The notes: generated from the letters alone by a model not told the origin. A stretch of DNA of 64,000 bases from Streptomyces zagrosensis (GCF_014203645.1 NZ_JACHJL010000026.1:35274-99273); one strand, 5' to 3'. Positions 43,201 through 49,415 are shown, counted from the stretch's first letter. Program-made: numbers and translations.

Positions 43201-44108
43201 AAGATGCCACTGGTCCCGCCCCCGACGAACGTTTCCCACTTGAACTGCCAGTTGCCGTCGAAGATGCCGCCGACCAACACCTCGGCCGCGCTCTCGCCGA
43301 GCCCGTTGACCACGAAGATGGAGGGCACGTCGTAGACGTCGTTCAGGACTCTGCCGAGGAAGGGGTTGTCCTTCAGGAAGTTGTCGAAGTTGTCGAAGCC
43401 GTTCTTGAGCCAGTTCTTGAACAGGTTCGACAGCCCTCCGAGCCCGCTGATGAACAGCCCGGCGAGGGCCCCGAAAGCCGCCGCCTTGCCGACGTCCGCC
43501 CAGTCAATGCCGTGCGGCTTGCGCTCGGGAGGGTTGAAGGCGATCTGTGCGAGGTTCACCGCGAGGGTCTGAAATGCCTCTTCAAACGCCTCGCTGAGCG
43601 TGGGTGCCAGATGGGTCATGCGCAGCAGGCGGTCGAGAATGATGAGGATCGCGAGTCGGCTTCGGGCCCGCGCCAGTGCCATCTGGGACAGCGAGGTGCC
43701 GCCCGTGAAGGCGGCCAGCGCCGCCAACAAGGCCAACTCGATGAGCAGCATGACGATCTCGGCGATGATCTCCCACTTCGCCTCCTGGATCTTCATCGAG
43801 TAGTCGATCTGGCCATCGGCCATGTCATCGAGCTGGTCGGTGAGTTCCTGGAGGCGGTCGATGCCGCCGTCGTCCGTCAGCAGCGACAACGCCTCGATGT
43901 ACCGCTCCGCGACGGCCGGGGGCAGCGTGCTCGCCGCGTCCCGGACGGACCGTCGCGCGGCGTCGCGCAGGTCGAAGACGCCTTTCGCGAGATTGAGGTA
44001 GAGCGCACGGCTCGCGAAAGCCAGATTCTCCCGGGCCTGCAACGGCATCTCACCGAGCAGCACGAAGAGCATCTTCCTGACGTCTTCGGGGAAGTTGATC
44101 TCCTGCAC
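31257..44108 (-). CDS. 4283-aa multi-domain T7SS-locus protein with metzincin-like and OTU-like protease domains
   Basis: A GTG start lies directly after the TGA of the WXG-motif gene (TGAGTG). Residues 1 to about 310 are helical with hydrophobic stretches (IIAEIVMLLIELALLAAL; AAAFGALAGLFISG), like N-termini of T7SS-exported toxins. Pro-rich spacer about 330-780, with a 10-residue acidic repeat near 673-703. About 780-1010: metzincin-like domain, HEIAHQIGLRD at 922-932 (HExxHxxGxxD), but Leu in the expected Met-turn (GSLLG). About 1120-2880: beta-rich repeats. About 2900-3140: coiled coil. About 3165-3400: OTU-like fold with SDGDGFFHAL (Gly3196 for Cys). About 3600-3840: OTU-like domain with GNGECLLFAL (Cys3609) and NHYD (His3830). 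No signal peptide. A secreted polymorphic effector is the likely reading. Confidence 0.8.
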   Translation of the reverse strand: MQEINFPEDVRKMLFVLLGEMPLQARENLAFASRALYLNLAKGVFDLRDAARRSVRDAASTLPPAVAERYIEALSLLTDDGGIDRLQELTDQLDDMADGQIDYSMKIQEAKWEIIAEIVMLLIELALLAALAAFTGGTSLSQMALARARSRLAILIILDRLLRMTHLAPTLSEAFEEAFQTLAVNLAQIAFNPPERKPHGIDWADVGKAAAFGALAGLFISGLGGLSNLFKNWLKNGFDNFDNFLKDNPFLGRVLNDVYDVPSIFVVNGLGESAAEVLVGGIFDGNWQFKWETFVGGGTSGIFDMYAQAGAGGLGNWLNNKFFTDLGPSTNYNDLPSPHGGGGGAGPGTRGPVPVPTTGGTGPFIGNGTPVPPPSPLPPVGVTGPVPEAAPTPSYQPPPRVAQVPPLMAPPIPPLPVSVNTPSSTEGSRPIAENDPSPPYSPDSQEPPAPIDTVPSPLPLDPLGIPSPLAPLPLAPLPQSTTGPVTLPSDLDPTASPDPVASPDPATLPDPAASVSPDAGRSPASGGPASAPPISSRTPTDGSPETTTNIPEDENPALTDEFSDDLPVDGQDTPDGQSAPDVRNTSDGSNAPSANSPHVVTDPATGARGNTSAGTSPTGHPEAPAPAPHAPGSQPNTAQPPAAQPTARSQPTSTSGSGNEDGTNARPQQKVANDAGTDPGVEDDAGTDPGAEDDAGTDPGAESDAGTESGPETQNAPGPDVAPAPQSGRPGLRSDPGPQQGTDAPVATEAPLREEADATPLPAATQVHAPGPGAPSPGVDPAWAAARAAVEPVTRSHTWVDPISTPPDPGQPGKTTQFAVRSKFEARRFLYEGEWFTDLTVKVATGPHGMPAQTWNAVRSGVADLLNAPGHRLPSGDRLHVTVEQVASDSHLNALTVQFVGRDQRMTRSAWWLDAAPIDYAHEIAHQIGLRDESPDAYAPHRPDIAGSLLGDYHDAALPGLSQGGLRDRHLHLLAAHIGDLASATPAPTTGDHGTRATGPIGADSAALRPAKPVATVGGQPGAEPFAPMPPKQPQPKQPQPKQQPEQAQPIPPPTLLNAPPPPETAPALPTTQALTRPQPQPEFPTTGKRPLQTTPWMGRTLDATHPPVLEQGATRPPAGRRPPMEFEDGSSIPAYLDDLPSLLPDLPQDILAELLSSASSFGHGDVTLRGIDLVVAEIDGALTRDAIGQHESKLPGLPGLLGSAGLLTDVERALRHEPRTFASGKGRAFPYTNAQGETRKLWIKGTHYGDWKRFADGQGAPQKVDAMDRAVTTAGQNKIMQSVTQVALSGPLGPVGAAAFSGFGRIGLRLGFTTKVGFTQTDQSTNQSETRALDGSHLHLDDVYFDVRVTDAEDRIVPRPATGPSRPSTDPRPEARYGFAVRNGLLVRLPDSATKKGAPGRTPQDITLDRNSTYRLVRSEGAGAVEPIRDWAVQDIGAAPDSSAHRELDAFFSDGSFQREFRALSSGRVTTVPLFTDDKQRKPLGFFVVDVVPSRAILVSETTQSEMRDVNTSTVRNERSLAKTAAFSIDGVAGPAFNLFDLGLPAINLRLQFGPAFRYLFSVSRSAQLGGSGAIKSAGQVKGDPTALYLVVKTAYVARSGSTVPPRRFHIWGLERMTRSEARRLAGWDDGTRLALTQGAPEPFAPAYLTRDHPPTLGMHRLEELVFDDGLRTRETSDGRAARTFLDTYIDAALETIAAQYPGLVAPLHELAAPEQRDWKKQFKGLFTSSGPLPIDRPTQAKWHDDAAYSTAVANTREVQTMLSYIYVAGGLDALVTVGVRIRLTEPGQFGQGHRYIWVRGALTNRRFEGTQQESKIRFSAVGAERLDGQKGAKRVAEGGVDGQLAVRDPSADDIGMPNNVGTVAVGARWGRQSDRENGFGFTVGNEPMSVSTGPSHLYRYDIALSVSHGGYWRFRGLVRGVATLGLLGTQPFVFSRPEDVLIGQRPDGSLVSGGPRRGQVLISSPVAHAPTHDPHRPGANNPFRSLSGPLPTSRMTPERARALAVGDLSRPGSLIRTEDLAPLSTPGALELPAPSGERGSQVFRELLTHPFLTVSVLIPPALLTHLGEVIQTASGGAWQLTEESAPTREAVLRPFQPQYATANFDQTSGPLGWTASGLMGKGPGTDLWATLRHLTTVDAIQPLTDPVPMDSEMFLSGTGQTSGKLSKGSTFTLGGQLVYARTHTAGPGILGSQALVLNPWSLSASRSQTVAITVVAEMNRKGLGHQVLVTGTAEHWTALASSLIGTSAIGKSYVPGFLAGAAGQMTQVPGGWLAHVPEKSAYQLGIIDDGLGDVPHYSAHAWSPQPWMSGFNFGTYPVNALDPKAALAAFQRQVHTLGLDDAGEERVRTLVSSRVQRALGKGMARTGASAPVRTGGWGWHGIRIGNRNVRARVELIAAGPPTLDMLDHSTEMEEDRGAAETLQSSADSTRGRTFGLQVSEGVHTGDPTAVASGPTLTETGTSQKTIGASHSATTTTVFRAATTEPYAKIATPYRLRITLEVAAATDTRDATETPDAPDTAGATGATGGTAPAHGPATDLLGTRGTALARRAAAWRDQFTGKKSISVEEDAGTQYEEVPLSLMRPTPPPGSPAVDPRLEPPVLALLDPPRAGYDLDMTRPDVRQADGTMRPFTFPATGYDVRGLLGYEDVLAASTLAIALSSDTSFSPAAPNALERSKNTSLTRGGTGAAQVIEDGTSEAVLAAHYHQAVTPAAYRLPGMTERNLIGTHEAQLALYAKPDFSRPTLLTVSDGMKMEVLRRVSEGANTSVTQEDVQDLSLGGGVLVTSPQTGFGQLGAAATAAYAADGVSTSAAEDQLTSINVKPKTGRVFLFAVPTTWLSVADVQRALKDTRVGKFVAGTLGHVRPGMKITTSQTYALTWIRDDIARDLGLITDHNFPKEVGAAWDAVTQAAKAWVAADTAYLERRRPAMALLTELNDARSARNEAQAAANAAALQRDRFIDAANVADAALDRELADQATSLETGQQTVQTARTTLATFDDVDLGEAAHEGWANLIEEQIRAARAVLATAEQSAADAARAAAARVEAARAAKARADNQAKQPSRKAADTALRLAEATDRWAAADTAYTDLRGNLDLLRRTAEEAVAEYHRVRAATDQLTRWHQEAATAEGRARLGDLAKPPAVTYRPPPAPPKPGPPTWPTYTRAVTASATLLTSPNGLTYQVPPHGAEPSDGDGFFHALARGLGASAPQALIDQGVDITDPPAAVARLRSVLAGRLSDPADADLLNFATPDETDRFSDGEIAGAGLDLDGVSGTGPTGAPAAANGDGRTPARREFDGLGGLLPHSVTPDAQTRAALATTQLTRPGDAADERGWNHSAADLLPILAARSFGVDITVVAGDGRYQRFEAGEPPAGHQLANLLEEPLGPRPHLVLSLTDRRYQLALPVGDDLQLATKGAPPVPDDASGQDDTSPDTSPAAAIKPAPAPQTPAPKTPAPQLHVPPPGPIAKAAAATTKPAEPATDTTTATIDPVDPVDPVDPVDPVTEPTQPIQPTHQTHQTQQIQPTQQTEPIQQTEPAQPTAVPKAPDTKPVSGPVVKPVTEAVPAPAVKPVPVPVTGSVTDPVPAPVATSDRVLARGNPIPVRGNGECLLFALMASDATRVRDMLPALAAEAPDAYAWLSDPTAVRDRLRAQATARPTTKGAGAQESTGPEAVVAEALRVLVTDYVLVSDGRLDAQIIGQFRQSSTHEFDARVRAMNRDEVLALFAHHGAALDVATVLSDDELRAELISWYPTSQAPLDDDELQTVLNAVQDWGKNWWKTVGEIFPPLLAFALDVRIDIAQDGEQRDTRRVGSDNAARLVEVHYSGLNHYDGSDAAPTMGPRAFGDPVSPKRIKSQERDDGGDVRLNPLWVPLDQFPPALLITEDKDAVWLYTVTRDGQVLLGSEEPSAIIAEEQFDALLAGMRAKNPELTAETLRASLTGLGHTGIAAEFADDGRSLPGRSRVSGEFRWSPEQQRWSVNDKSGRYMSESVRPGLKAEVAAGWLANVAGVFSTRLGVEVVPVQLKTAAAPAPVGAGGGGPIAAAAGATSGDQVAAPVAAKAAVASAPTGMGTTAGTTAPTTMVTAKAGPETTTTAEAAPVPTVTAKAAPETTGSTEPAPTTMATAKAAPATTVAGPPGTLAADALVGDLFAVALLRALNGADIDPILVPIPIAGDVPVADLIAVGVKLTAGQHAQAILIGGSLNPADLELTPVQRLFLLLRLGSPPPRETLDAAASAVASALGVTVVIVGPGEQTRRYGPDAGPMVRLFFDGTVFTSPGAIK
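33601..33642. repeat. 9-bp coding repeat (Val-Asp-Pro) in the giant gene
   Basis: GGGTCCACC occurs four times in tandem with a partial fifth, encoding a repeated Val-Asp-Pro tripeptide at about residues 3489-3503. It is followed toward the C-terminus by a Gln/Thr/Pro-rich run with hexamer-like repeats (33480-33600). This is a flexible linker before the intact OTU-like domain. Confidence 0.85.
42001..42090. repeat. 30-bp coding tandem repeat in the giant gene
   Basis: Three near-identical 30-bp units (42001, 42031, 42061) encode DAGTDPGAED-type decapeptides; a fourth degenerate unit precedes them. The repeat lies in the acidic spacer N-terminal to the metzincin-like domain. Confidence 0.85.
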
Positions 44109-44471
44109 TCAGCGCTTCCCGCCATCGGGGTCGTCGGGGCCGTCTGTCGTGCGTCGCCGGTGGGCATCGATGCGGTCGCGCATGTCGCCCTCCGTTCCCT
44201 CGATGTCGCCCAGGTTCATCAACGTCGCCGATACCGCCGCGTCGAAGGCCTGATACAGGGCTCCAGTGATCTGCACGCAGAACTCGTTGTTCTTGTTGTA
44301 CGCCGGGCGCGCCGTGTGTGCGAAGTCATCCGTCCAGCCCGGCCATTCGACGTAGTGGTACTGGTCTTCCTGGAAGTCCTTGCCCAACTGCTTCGCCTGT
44401 GCGGGCAACTGCTTCATGTCTTCGGTGAACCGGCGAAGGGCGGCCGGGTGCGCCTCGTAGCTACCGCTCAT
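44109..44471 (-). CDS. WXG-motif ESX-type protein
   Basis: This 120-aa helical protein has a Trp-Pro-Gly turn (VEWPGWTDD, about 42-50) between two helices (HPAALRRFTEDMKQLPAQAKQLGKDF and an AYNKNNEFCVQITGALYQAFDAAVS region), the WXG100 hairpin plan. It has a longer charged C-terminus (RDRIDAHRRRTTDGPDD). Such proteins usually pair with another helical protein, or with the N-terminus of a toxin, for type VII export. Here the partner is plausibly the N-terminal helical region of the giant protein, whose GTG follows this stop with no gap. The ATG (44471) overlaps the stop of the YbaB-like gene as ATGA. Confidence 0.8.
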   Translation of the reverse strand: MSGSYEAHPAALRRFTEDMKQLPAQAKQLGKDFQEDQYHYVEWPGWTDDFAHTARPAYNKNNEFCVQITGALYQAFDAAVSATLMNLGDIEGTEGDMRDRIDAHRRRTTDGPDDPDGGKR

Positions 44472-44977
44472 GTCTGGTCTCTCCCTCTCGTCGGCCGCGG
44501 GGCATCGGGGGTGTCCTCGTGAATCTCGTCACGCAGGCGGTCGCCCGCCGAGCGCGCGCCGCGGGCTCCGGGCCCGCCGCCGAGCGCGGAGCCGAAGATC
44601 CGTTCCCAGTCGATGTCGATGCCGCCGAACTCCGGTGTGTCGCCGCTCGGCCGGGTCAGTGGTTCGAAGGTCTCGATCACCCGGTGGGCCATCTCCGTAC
44701 GGCCCTGCCGCGCGGCCTCAAGCACAGAGGCGGCCAGCTGGGCGGCGGTCATGGTGCGGTACTTGCCGTCCAGGAATCTCAGGTCCAGCAGTTCCCCGCT
44801 CGCGCCGACACTGACCTCGACCGCGCGATCCCGGGAGCGGACGGTGAGTGAGGCGTTACGCAACTGCTCCTCCGCTGCCGCGGCGGCGGTGCGTACGGCG
44901 TCCAACTCGGCCATGGCCTTGGTCAGTCGTTGTTCCATCGGCTCCCCCGGCCCGATGCCGTCCGGCATGCGGCTCAT
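44468..44977 (-). CDS. YbaB/EbfC-like protein in the T7SS operon
   Basis: This is a 169-aa protein. Residues about 15-105 match the YbaB/EbfC plan: a long helix (EQRLTKAMAELDAVRTAAAAAEE), a three-stranded sheet (LTVRSRDRAVEVSVGASGEL; LDLRFL), and an AAQLAASVLEAARQG helix. True YbaB binds DNA, but actinobacterial T7SS loci often carry these relatives, and EspB/EspG-like chaperone or scaffold roles have been suggested; neither can be decided here. The C-terminal ~60 residues are Gly/Arg-rich and disordered. The ATG at 44977 overlaps the AAWKG gene stop as ATGA. A longer upstream frame from 45043 lies inside the neighbour and was rejected. Confidence 0.8.
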   Translation of the reverse strand: MSRMPDGIGPGEPMEQRLTKAMAELDAVRTAAAAAEEQLRNASLTVRSRDRAVEVSVGASGELLDLRFLDGKYRTMTAAQLAASVLEAARQGRTEMAHRVIETFEPLTRPSGDTPEFGGIDIDWERIFGSALGGGPGARGARSAGDRLRDEIHEDTPDAPRPTRGRDQT

Positions 44978-47900
44978 CGGCCGATCACGGCGGGCGAGCC
45001 TCCCTCGTCGGTTCCCCAGACGTCCTCGTCCTCCTCGGCCCACGCTTCCCTGGTCCGGTCGCCGCTTTGGGTTTGCGGCCGTCCCGAGCCTCCTGCGCCT
45101 GCGCCGGTCACCGGCGGCATGAACGGCGCGCCACCGGTGGTGCCGGTCCTGCCGCGCGGGGCGCCGGGCTCGTCGGGGCGGCGGCCGGCCCCTGTGCCGA
45201 CCGGCGTGCCACGGCCGGCGACGTGGTCGCGGTCCATCACGTTGCGGACCCGCTCGGAGCTGGACTGGCCGCCTTGCCCGCCGCCACCGCCACCGCCCAT
45301 CGGCATACCGCCGCCCATGGGCATGCCGCCGCCCATCGGTGAGCCGCCCGGCGGGGGGCCGGGGAAGCTTCCCGAGTTGAGCGGCGTGCCGCCCGCGGAC
45401 TCCGCGGACGTGCCTGCGGTCGCGCCGGCCAGGGAGCGCTCGTACGGGGACTCGTACGGCTCGTCGTCGTACAACTCCTCCTCGTACCGAAGCGAGTCGT
45501 ACGACCCTGCGCCGGGCATGTGCCGCGAGCCGGTCTCCGGGCCGCCGCCGGGGTTCAACTGACCGGTGCTGGTCGTCCCGTCCGAGTGCGTGTAAGTGGT
45601 CTCGCCCGTCTTCGGGTCGATCACCGACCGGCTGCCGTCCGGGTAGTCGGTGACCACCTTGCCGTCCGGGTCCAGTCGGGAGACGCTGTCGTCGGGGTTG
45701 GGCAGGAGGTCGCCGCTGTTCAGCGGGCCGGAGATGGTGCCACCGTCCGGGCGGGTGATGGTCGCGGTGTGGGCGTCGGGGTCGATGACGGTACGGGTGC
45801 CGTCTGGGTACTCGGTGACGACCCTGCCTTGCGAGTCCACGTGTGGCACGCCGGCGTCGGGGGCGAACGGGCCGTCGCTGGGGACGGTCGGCCCGCCGAT
45901 GGAGGGCGATGTGAAGGACGAGGGGTCGCGATCGATGAGGTCGCCTTCGTTGAGGAGGCCCCGCCGCTCCTGGCCGTAGCGTTCCTCAGCCCGCTTCTGC
46001 TCCTCTTCGCGCTCCTTCTGCTTGGTCTCCTGCTCGGCCCGCACCTCGTCCTGGCGTTGCTGGGCGTCCTTCTCCCGCTGTTCCTGCTTGGCTTCCTGCT
46101 CCTTCTCCTTCTCCTCCTGCTTGGCTTCCTGCTCTTCTTGCTTACGCTCCTGCTCGCCCCGCAACTCCTCCTGACGCTGCTGAGCCTCCTTCTCCTTCTC
46201 CTCCTGCTTCGCCTCTTGTTCTTCCTGCTTACGCTCCTGCTCGCCCCGCAACTCCTCCTGACGCTGCTGAGCCTCCTTTTCCTTTTCCTCCTGCTTGACC
46301 TCCTGTTCCCGCTGCTTGGCCTCTTGCTCCTTCTCCTTCTCCTCCTGCTTGGCCTCTTGTTCCTTTTCCTTCTGTTCTTGCTTGGCCTCCTGTTCCCGCT
46401 GCTTGGTCTCTTGCTCCTTCTCCTTCTGTTCCTGCTTGGCTTCCTGCTCCTTCTCCTTCTCCTCTTGTTTGGCCTCTTGTTCGAACTGCTTGCGCTCCTG
46501 TTCTTTCCGTGCGCTCTCCTGCTCGTCCTTCGCCTGCTTCACCTGCGTGATCTGCAACTGCTCTTGCCGCTTCTGCGCATCTTCCTGCTTTTGCTCGGCC
46601 TCCTTCTGCTTGGCCTCTTGTTCCTTCTCCTTGGCCGCCTGCTCGGCCTTGGCCTCCTGCTCCTTCAGTTCCTGCTTGGCTTCCTGCTCCCGCTGCTTCT
46701 GCTCCTGCTTGGCCTCCTGTTCCTGCTGCTTCTGTTCCTGCTCCTTCTCTTTTTCCTCCTGCTTGGCCTCCTGCTCCTGCTGCTTGGCCTCTTGTTCCTT
46801 CTCCTTGGCTTCCTGCTCGGCCTTGGCCTGCTTCTCCTTCTCCGTCTGCTCCCGGTCCCGCCGGGCCTGCTCCTCCTTGGCCTCGCGGTCGCGCCGGGCC
46901 TGCTCCTCCTTGGCTTCCTTCTCCTTGCGCTCTGCCTCGGCCTTGGCCTCTTTCTCCTTACGCTCCGCCTCGGCCTTGGCTTCCTTCTCCTTGCGCTCCG
47001 CCTCGGCCTTCGCTGCTGCGGCAGCGGCGGCAGCAGCTGCGGCCTGTTCCTTCTGCCAATTGATGAAGTCGTCGTTCTTCTTGTTCGCAGCAGCCGCTGC
47101 CGCCGCCGCGTCGTCAGCGGCCTTGTCAGACTTGTCCTTGGAGTGGTGCCCGGAGAGGTCGCCGTCGCCCCGGGACTTGATCGATCCGATGTCGAATTCC
47201 TTGGTGCCCCACTTGTTGCCAACGTTCCGCATGGCCTCGTCGGCGGCTTCACCAAGGTGTTCGACGACGGACTTGGCCCAGTTCTCGATGGCCTGTTCGC
47301 CGACCTTTTTCCAGGTCGTCAGGTCCTTCAGGGGGCCGAACTCCTCGCCGCTGCTGTCCTTCGCGACCTGGCTGAATTCACCGATGGTGTGGTACGTGGT
47401 GGAGGGGGTACTGTACGGCCCAACCGCCGGATGCACCTTATAAGTAATGTTCGTGATGTTGTGGTTCCATACATGCTTGGTGATCTCCGATAGCAGGTCA
47501 TGCAGCCATCGAAGGGGATTCCCCATGCGCAACTCCCAGAACAACCACCGGTCGTAGAGCGCATCGGCCTCGTTGTAGAAGTCCTTCTTGGCCTGGCGGA
47601 TCTCGTCGCCCTGCAACGACCCGAAACCGTCCTTGGCCAGTGTGTCCTTCGCGTAACCGTCGTACCGCTTGCCGAGCACATGGATGAGGTCCCAGAAGAC
47701 GCCGGCGGCCTGGCCGCGCCATGCCTTGTTCTGCTCCGTCCCGACCCGCCGTTCCCACTCCTCGATGACGGTCTTGCGGTTAGCGAAGAACTGCGCGACC
47801 CGGTCGAATCCGCTAGCAGCGTTGTCGAAGGAGGCCAACGAAACGGCTTGATCCTTCGGTACGTCCAACTCGTTCCAGGCGAAGCCGTGAGTGCCGTTCG

Positions 47901-48399
47901 GCTGGGTCAGCAACGCCTCCAGGGCCTTGCCGGTGCCGTAGGCGTATTGGGTGAGATGCTGCGTACTCCAGGTGGCGTCCGCCCCGGATAGGCCGAGGTG
48001 GTTGTCGTAACTGCTCTTGAATTCGCCGCCCTTCACCACACCGCCCACCGGCGGGCCGCCGGACACCTTGTTTCCCAGCAGCGTGAAGCGCGCTTTGTAG
48101 TAGGTGACCTGGGAACCCTCGTCCCCATCACCGCCCGCGACGTAGAAGGGGATGACGAAGTCGGTGTTCTCGATTCTCCAACCCGCGTTCTCGGAGAGCC
48201 AGTTGAGGTCGTTGGGATCAACGTAGTCAACGCTGTTCTGCTTGGTGATCTCCACCTTCATCTGAGGGATGCCCTCGTTGCCCTTCAGATCCTCGAAGAG
48301 CGTGCTGCGATCCGGGGCCTTGTAACCGGTGAAGAGCCGCACAGCCTTGTGCCACGAGTCGTTGGCATCGGAAAGGGGGACTTCCTTTTCTTCCGCCAT
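44974..48399 (-). CDS. AAWKG-type T7SS protein with long charged coiled coil
   Basis: The product is 1141 aa. Residues 1 to about 430 form a folded N-terminal domain with a KAWRGQAAGVFWDLIHVLG segment (about 230-248), the AAWKG/WXG-like signature of a T7SS-associated family in Streptomyces. A poly-Ala stretch lies near 450. About 450-805 is an unbroken Glu/Lys/Gln/Ala/Arg tract with KEKEQEAKQ-type repeats, predicted as one very long helix or coiled coil (~350 residues, over 50 nm if continuous). About 830-970 has YPDGTRTVIDP/YPDGSRSVIDP repeats, like surface or Rhs-type strands. A Gly/Met/Pro-rich tail includes repeated GGGMPM. The ATG is 2 nt past the upstream stop. A stalk-like or tethering role is inferred. 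Confidence 0.8.
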   Translation of the reverse strand: MAEEKEVPLSDANDSWHKAVRLFTGYKAPDRSTLFEDLKGNEGIPQMKVEITKQNSVDYVDPNDLNWLSENAGWRIENTDFVIPFYVAGGDGDEGSQVTYYKARFTLLGNKVSGGPPVGGVVKGGEFKSSYDNHLGLSGADATWSTQHLTQYAYGTGKALEALLTQPNGTHGFAWNELDVPKDQAVSLASFDNAASGFDRVAQFFANRKTVIEEWERRVGTEQNKAWRGQAAGVFWDLIHVLGKRYDGYAKDTLAKDGFGSLQGDEIRQAKKDFYNEADALYDRWLFWELRMGNPLRWLHDLLSEITKHVWNHNITNITYKVHPAVGPYSTPSTTYHTIGEFSQVAKDSSGEEFGPLKDLTTWKKVGEQAIENWAKSVVEHLGEAADEAMRNVGNKWGTKEFDIGSIKSRGDGDLSGHHSKDKSDKAADDAAAAAAAANKKNDDFINWQKEQAAAAAAAAAAAKAEAERKEKEAKAEAERKEKEAKAEAERKEKEAKEEQARRDREAKEEQARRDREQTEKEKQAKAEQEAKEKEQEAKQQEQEAKQEEKEKEQEQKQQEQEAKQEQKQREQEAKQELKEQEAKAEQAAKEKEQEAKQKEAEQKQEDAQKRQEQLQITQVKQAKDEQESARKEQERKQFEQEAKQEEKEKEQEAKQEQKEKEQETKQREQEAKQEQKEKEQEAKQEEKEKEQEAKQREQEVKQEEKEKEAQQRQEELRGEQERKQEEQEAKQEEKEKEAQQRQEELRGEQERKQEEQEAKQEEKEKEQEAKQEQREKDAQQRQDEVRAEQETKQKEREEEQKRAEERYGQERRGLLNEGDLIDRDPSSFTSPSIGGPTVPSDGPFAPDAGVPHVDSQGRVVTEYPDGTRTVIDPDAHTATITRPDGGTISGPLNSGDLLPNPDDSVSRLDPDGKVVTDYPDGSRSVIDPKTGETTYTHSDGTTSTGQLNPGGGPETGSRHMPGAGSYDSLRYEEELYDDEPYESPYERSLAGATAGTSAESAGGTPLNSGSFPGPPPGGSPMGGGMPMGGGMPMGGGGGGGQGGQSSSERVRNVMDRDHVAGRGTPVGTGAGRRPDEPGAPRGRTGTTGGAPFMPPVTGAGAGGSGRPQTQSGDRTREAWAEEDEDVWGTDEGGSPAVIGR
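45985..47050. repeat. 1-kb strand-asymmetric low-complexity repeat (coding)
   Basis: The coding strand is very purine-rich across about 1 kb, made of imperfect 18- to 24-bp units encoding KEKEQEAKQ-like heptads. Two near-identical blocks of about 66 bp stand close together at about 46110-46260. Slippage or recombination is likely, so copy number may vary between strains or assemblies. Confidence 0.8.
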
Positions 48400-48401
48400 C
48401 G

Positions 48402-48869
48402 TCAGTCGTCCTTCTTTCCGCCGGACCCGCCGCTGTCGCCTTCGAGGACCTCCTCCACATCGGAGAAGATGTCCAGAAGCTTGCCCCCCTCGATCTTCCT
48501 CAGGTTGTCCCCCTCCGCGTCGAGGAGCTCCTTCAGCGTCTCCTCCAGAGCATCGTCCAGCTCCTCGAAGAGCTCCTTTTGATCCTTCAGGATGGCGACG
48601 ATCGCCTCGATGAACTCCTTGACCGCGGTCTGCAAATGCCCACCGTTGGTTGTCCCATCGCCTTCCATGCCCCCGATCGACAGCGGCAGCTTGATCTCAG
48701 CCGGGACGTTGGAGCCGCGCGTACCGCCGGCGATCAGGTTGGCCAGGGCGGGCCCAGCGGTGCTGTCGCCCTGGATGTCCGTGATCGCCGTCAGAAACGT
48801 CTTGACGTCGTCGTTCTTGAAGTTCTCAAGCCAGGTCTTGTCGAAGTTGAGGGGAGGCCTGTCCGCCAT
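48402..48869 (-). CDS. small acidic T7SS-operon protein
   Basis: This is a 155-aa acidic helical protein of unknown function: LNFDKTWLENFKNDDVKTF, a Gly-rich middle (GGMEGDGTTNGGH), then a long Glu/Leu helix (FIEAIVAILKDQKELFEELD and LEETLKELLDAEG), ending GGSGGKKDD. It lacks a WXG motif, signal peptide or membrane segment. It lies between the WXG100 gene and the AAWKG gene, 2 nt before the latter, so it is probably a chaperone or small partner for the AAWKG protein; this is inferred from position. The ATG at 48869 has AGGAGAG 7 nt upstream. Confidence 0.78.
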   Translation of the reverse strand: MADRPPLNFDKTWLENFKNDDVKTFLTAITDIQGDSTAGPALANLIAGGTRGSNVPAEIKLPLSIGGMEGDGTTNGGHLQTAVKEFIEAIVAILKDQKELFEELDDALEETLKELLDAEGDNLRKIEGGKLLDIFSDVEEVLEGDSGGSGGKKDD

Positions 48870-48959
48870 GCCGGATCTCTCCTAGTCGCGTCCGCGCGGG
48901 TGGAGGACGGCCGCCCCGGTCCCCGCTGGTGTTGCCGTCTGGTGTCGTGCGCGGCTAGG

Positions 48960-49283
48960 TCACCTGCCGACGCGGACGCCCTCCCAGAGCTGGGTCAGGG
49001 ACTTCTCGCTGTACTGGAAGCCCTCCGACACGTCGGTGAGCAGTGCGGAGTGGCTGGCAAGCAGGGCCTTCATGGAGTCAACGGCCTGGTTCCAGGCGGC
49101 CTGCTTTTGGCTGTAGGCCTCCCGGTCGTCACCCTGCCAGGTCTCCTTGAGTGCCTGGAGTTCGGCGTCCAGGTTCACGAGGATGCTGGCGATCGCCTTG
49201 GTCTGCTGCACCATGTCGTCCGCAGCGTTGCTCATGTGGGAGTAATCGACGTAGATGTAACCGTCGGTGAAGTCGCTCATCAT
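48960..49283 (-). CDS. WXG100-family protein (Esx-like)
   Basis: This is a 107-aa protein with the canonical helix-turn-helix. Helix 1 is SHMSNAADDMVQQTKAIASI through LDAELQALKET, the turn is Trp-Gln-Gly (about 49-51), and helix 2 is EAYSQKQAAWNQAVDSMKA. The C-terminal region (SEGFQYSEKSLTQLWEGV) contains a Y-x-x-x-(x)-L/E-type tail as in exported ESX substrates. It should be secreted as a dimer with the helical protein encoded just upstream (49416-49751), by analogy with EsxA/EsxB. Two adjacent ATGs (49283, 49280) are possible starts; GAGG lies upstream of both. Confidence 0.9.
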   Translation of the reverse strand: MMSDFTDGYIYVDYSHMSNAADDMVQQTKAIASILVNLDAELQALKETWQGDDREAYSQKQAAWNQAVDSMKALLASHSALLTDVSEGFQYSEKSLTQLWEGVRVGR

Positions 49284-49415
49284 TGGCCTCGTCTCTCGGT
49301 GTCTCTCGGTTCAGTCAGGTGTCGGCGTGCTCGGAGAGGCCCGCGGGGCCTCAGCGGGACGCGGGAGGGTTCCAACAGCCCCGGGAGGGGGCCGGGGCGG
49401 CGGTGGCTGGACCGC

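Noticed and set aside
45520..47493. 657-codon plus-strand frame rich in Leu
   Set aside because: Antisense of the E/K/Q coiled-coil tract; poly-Leu arises from complementing GAG/AAG/CAG codons.
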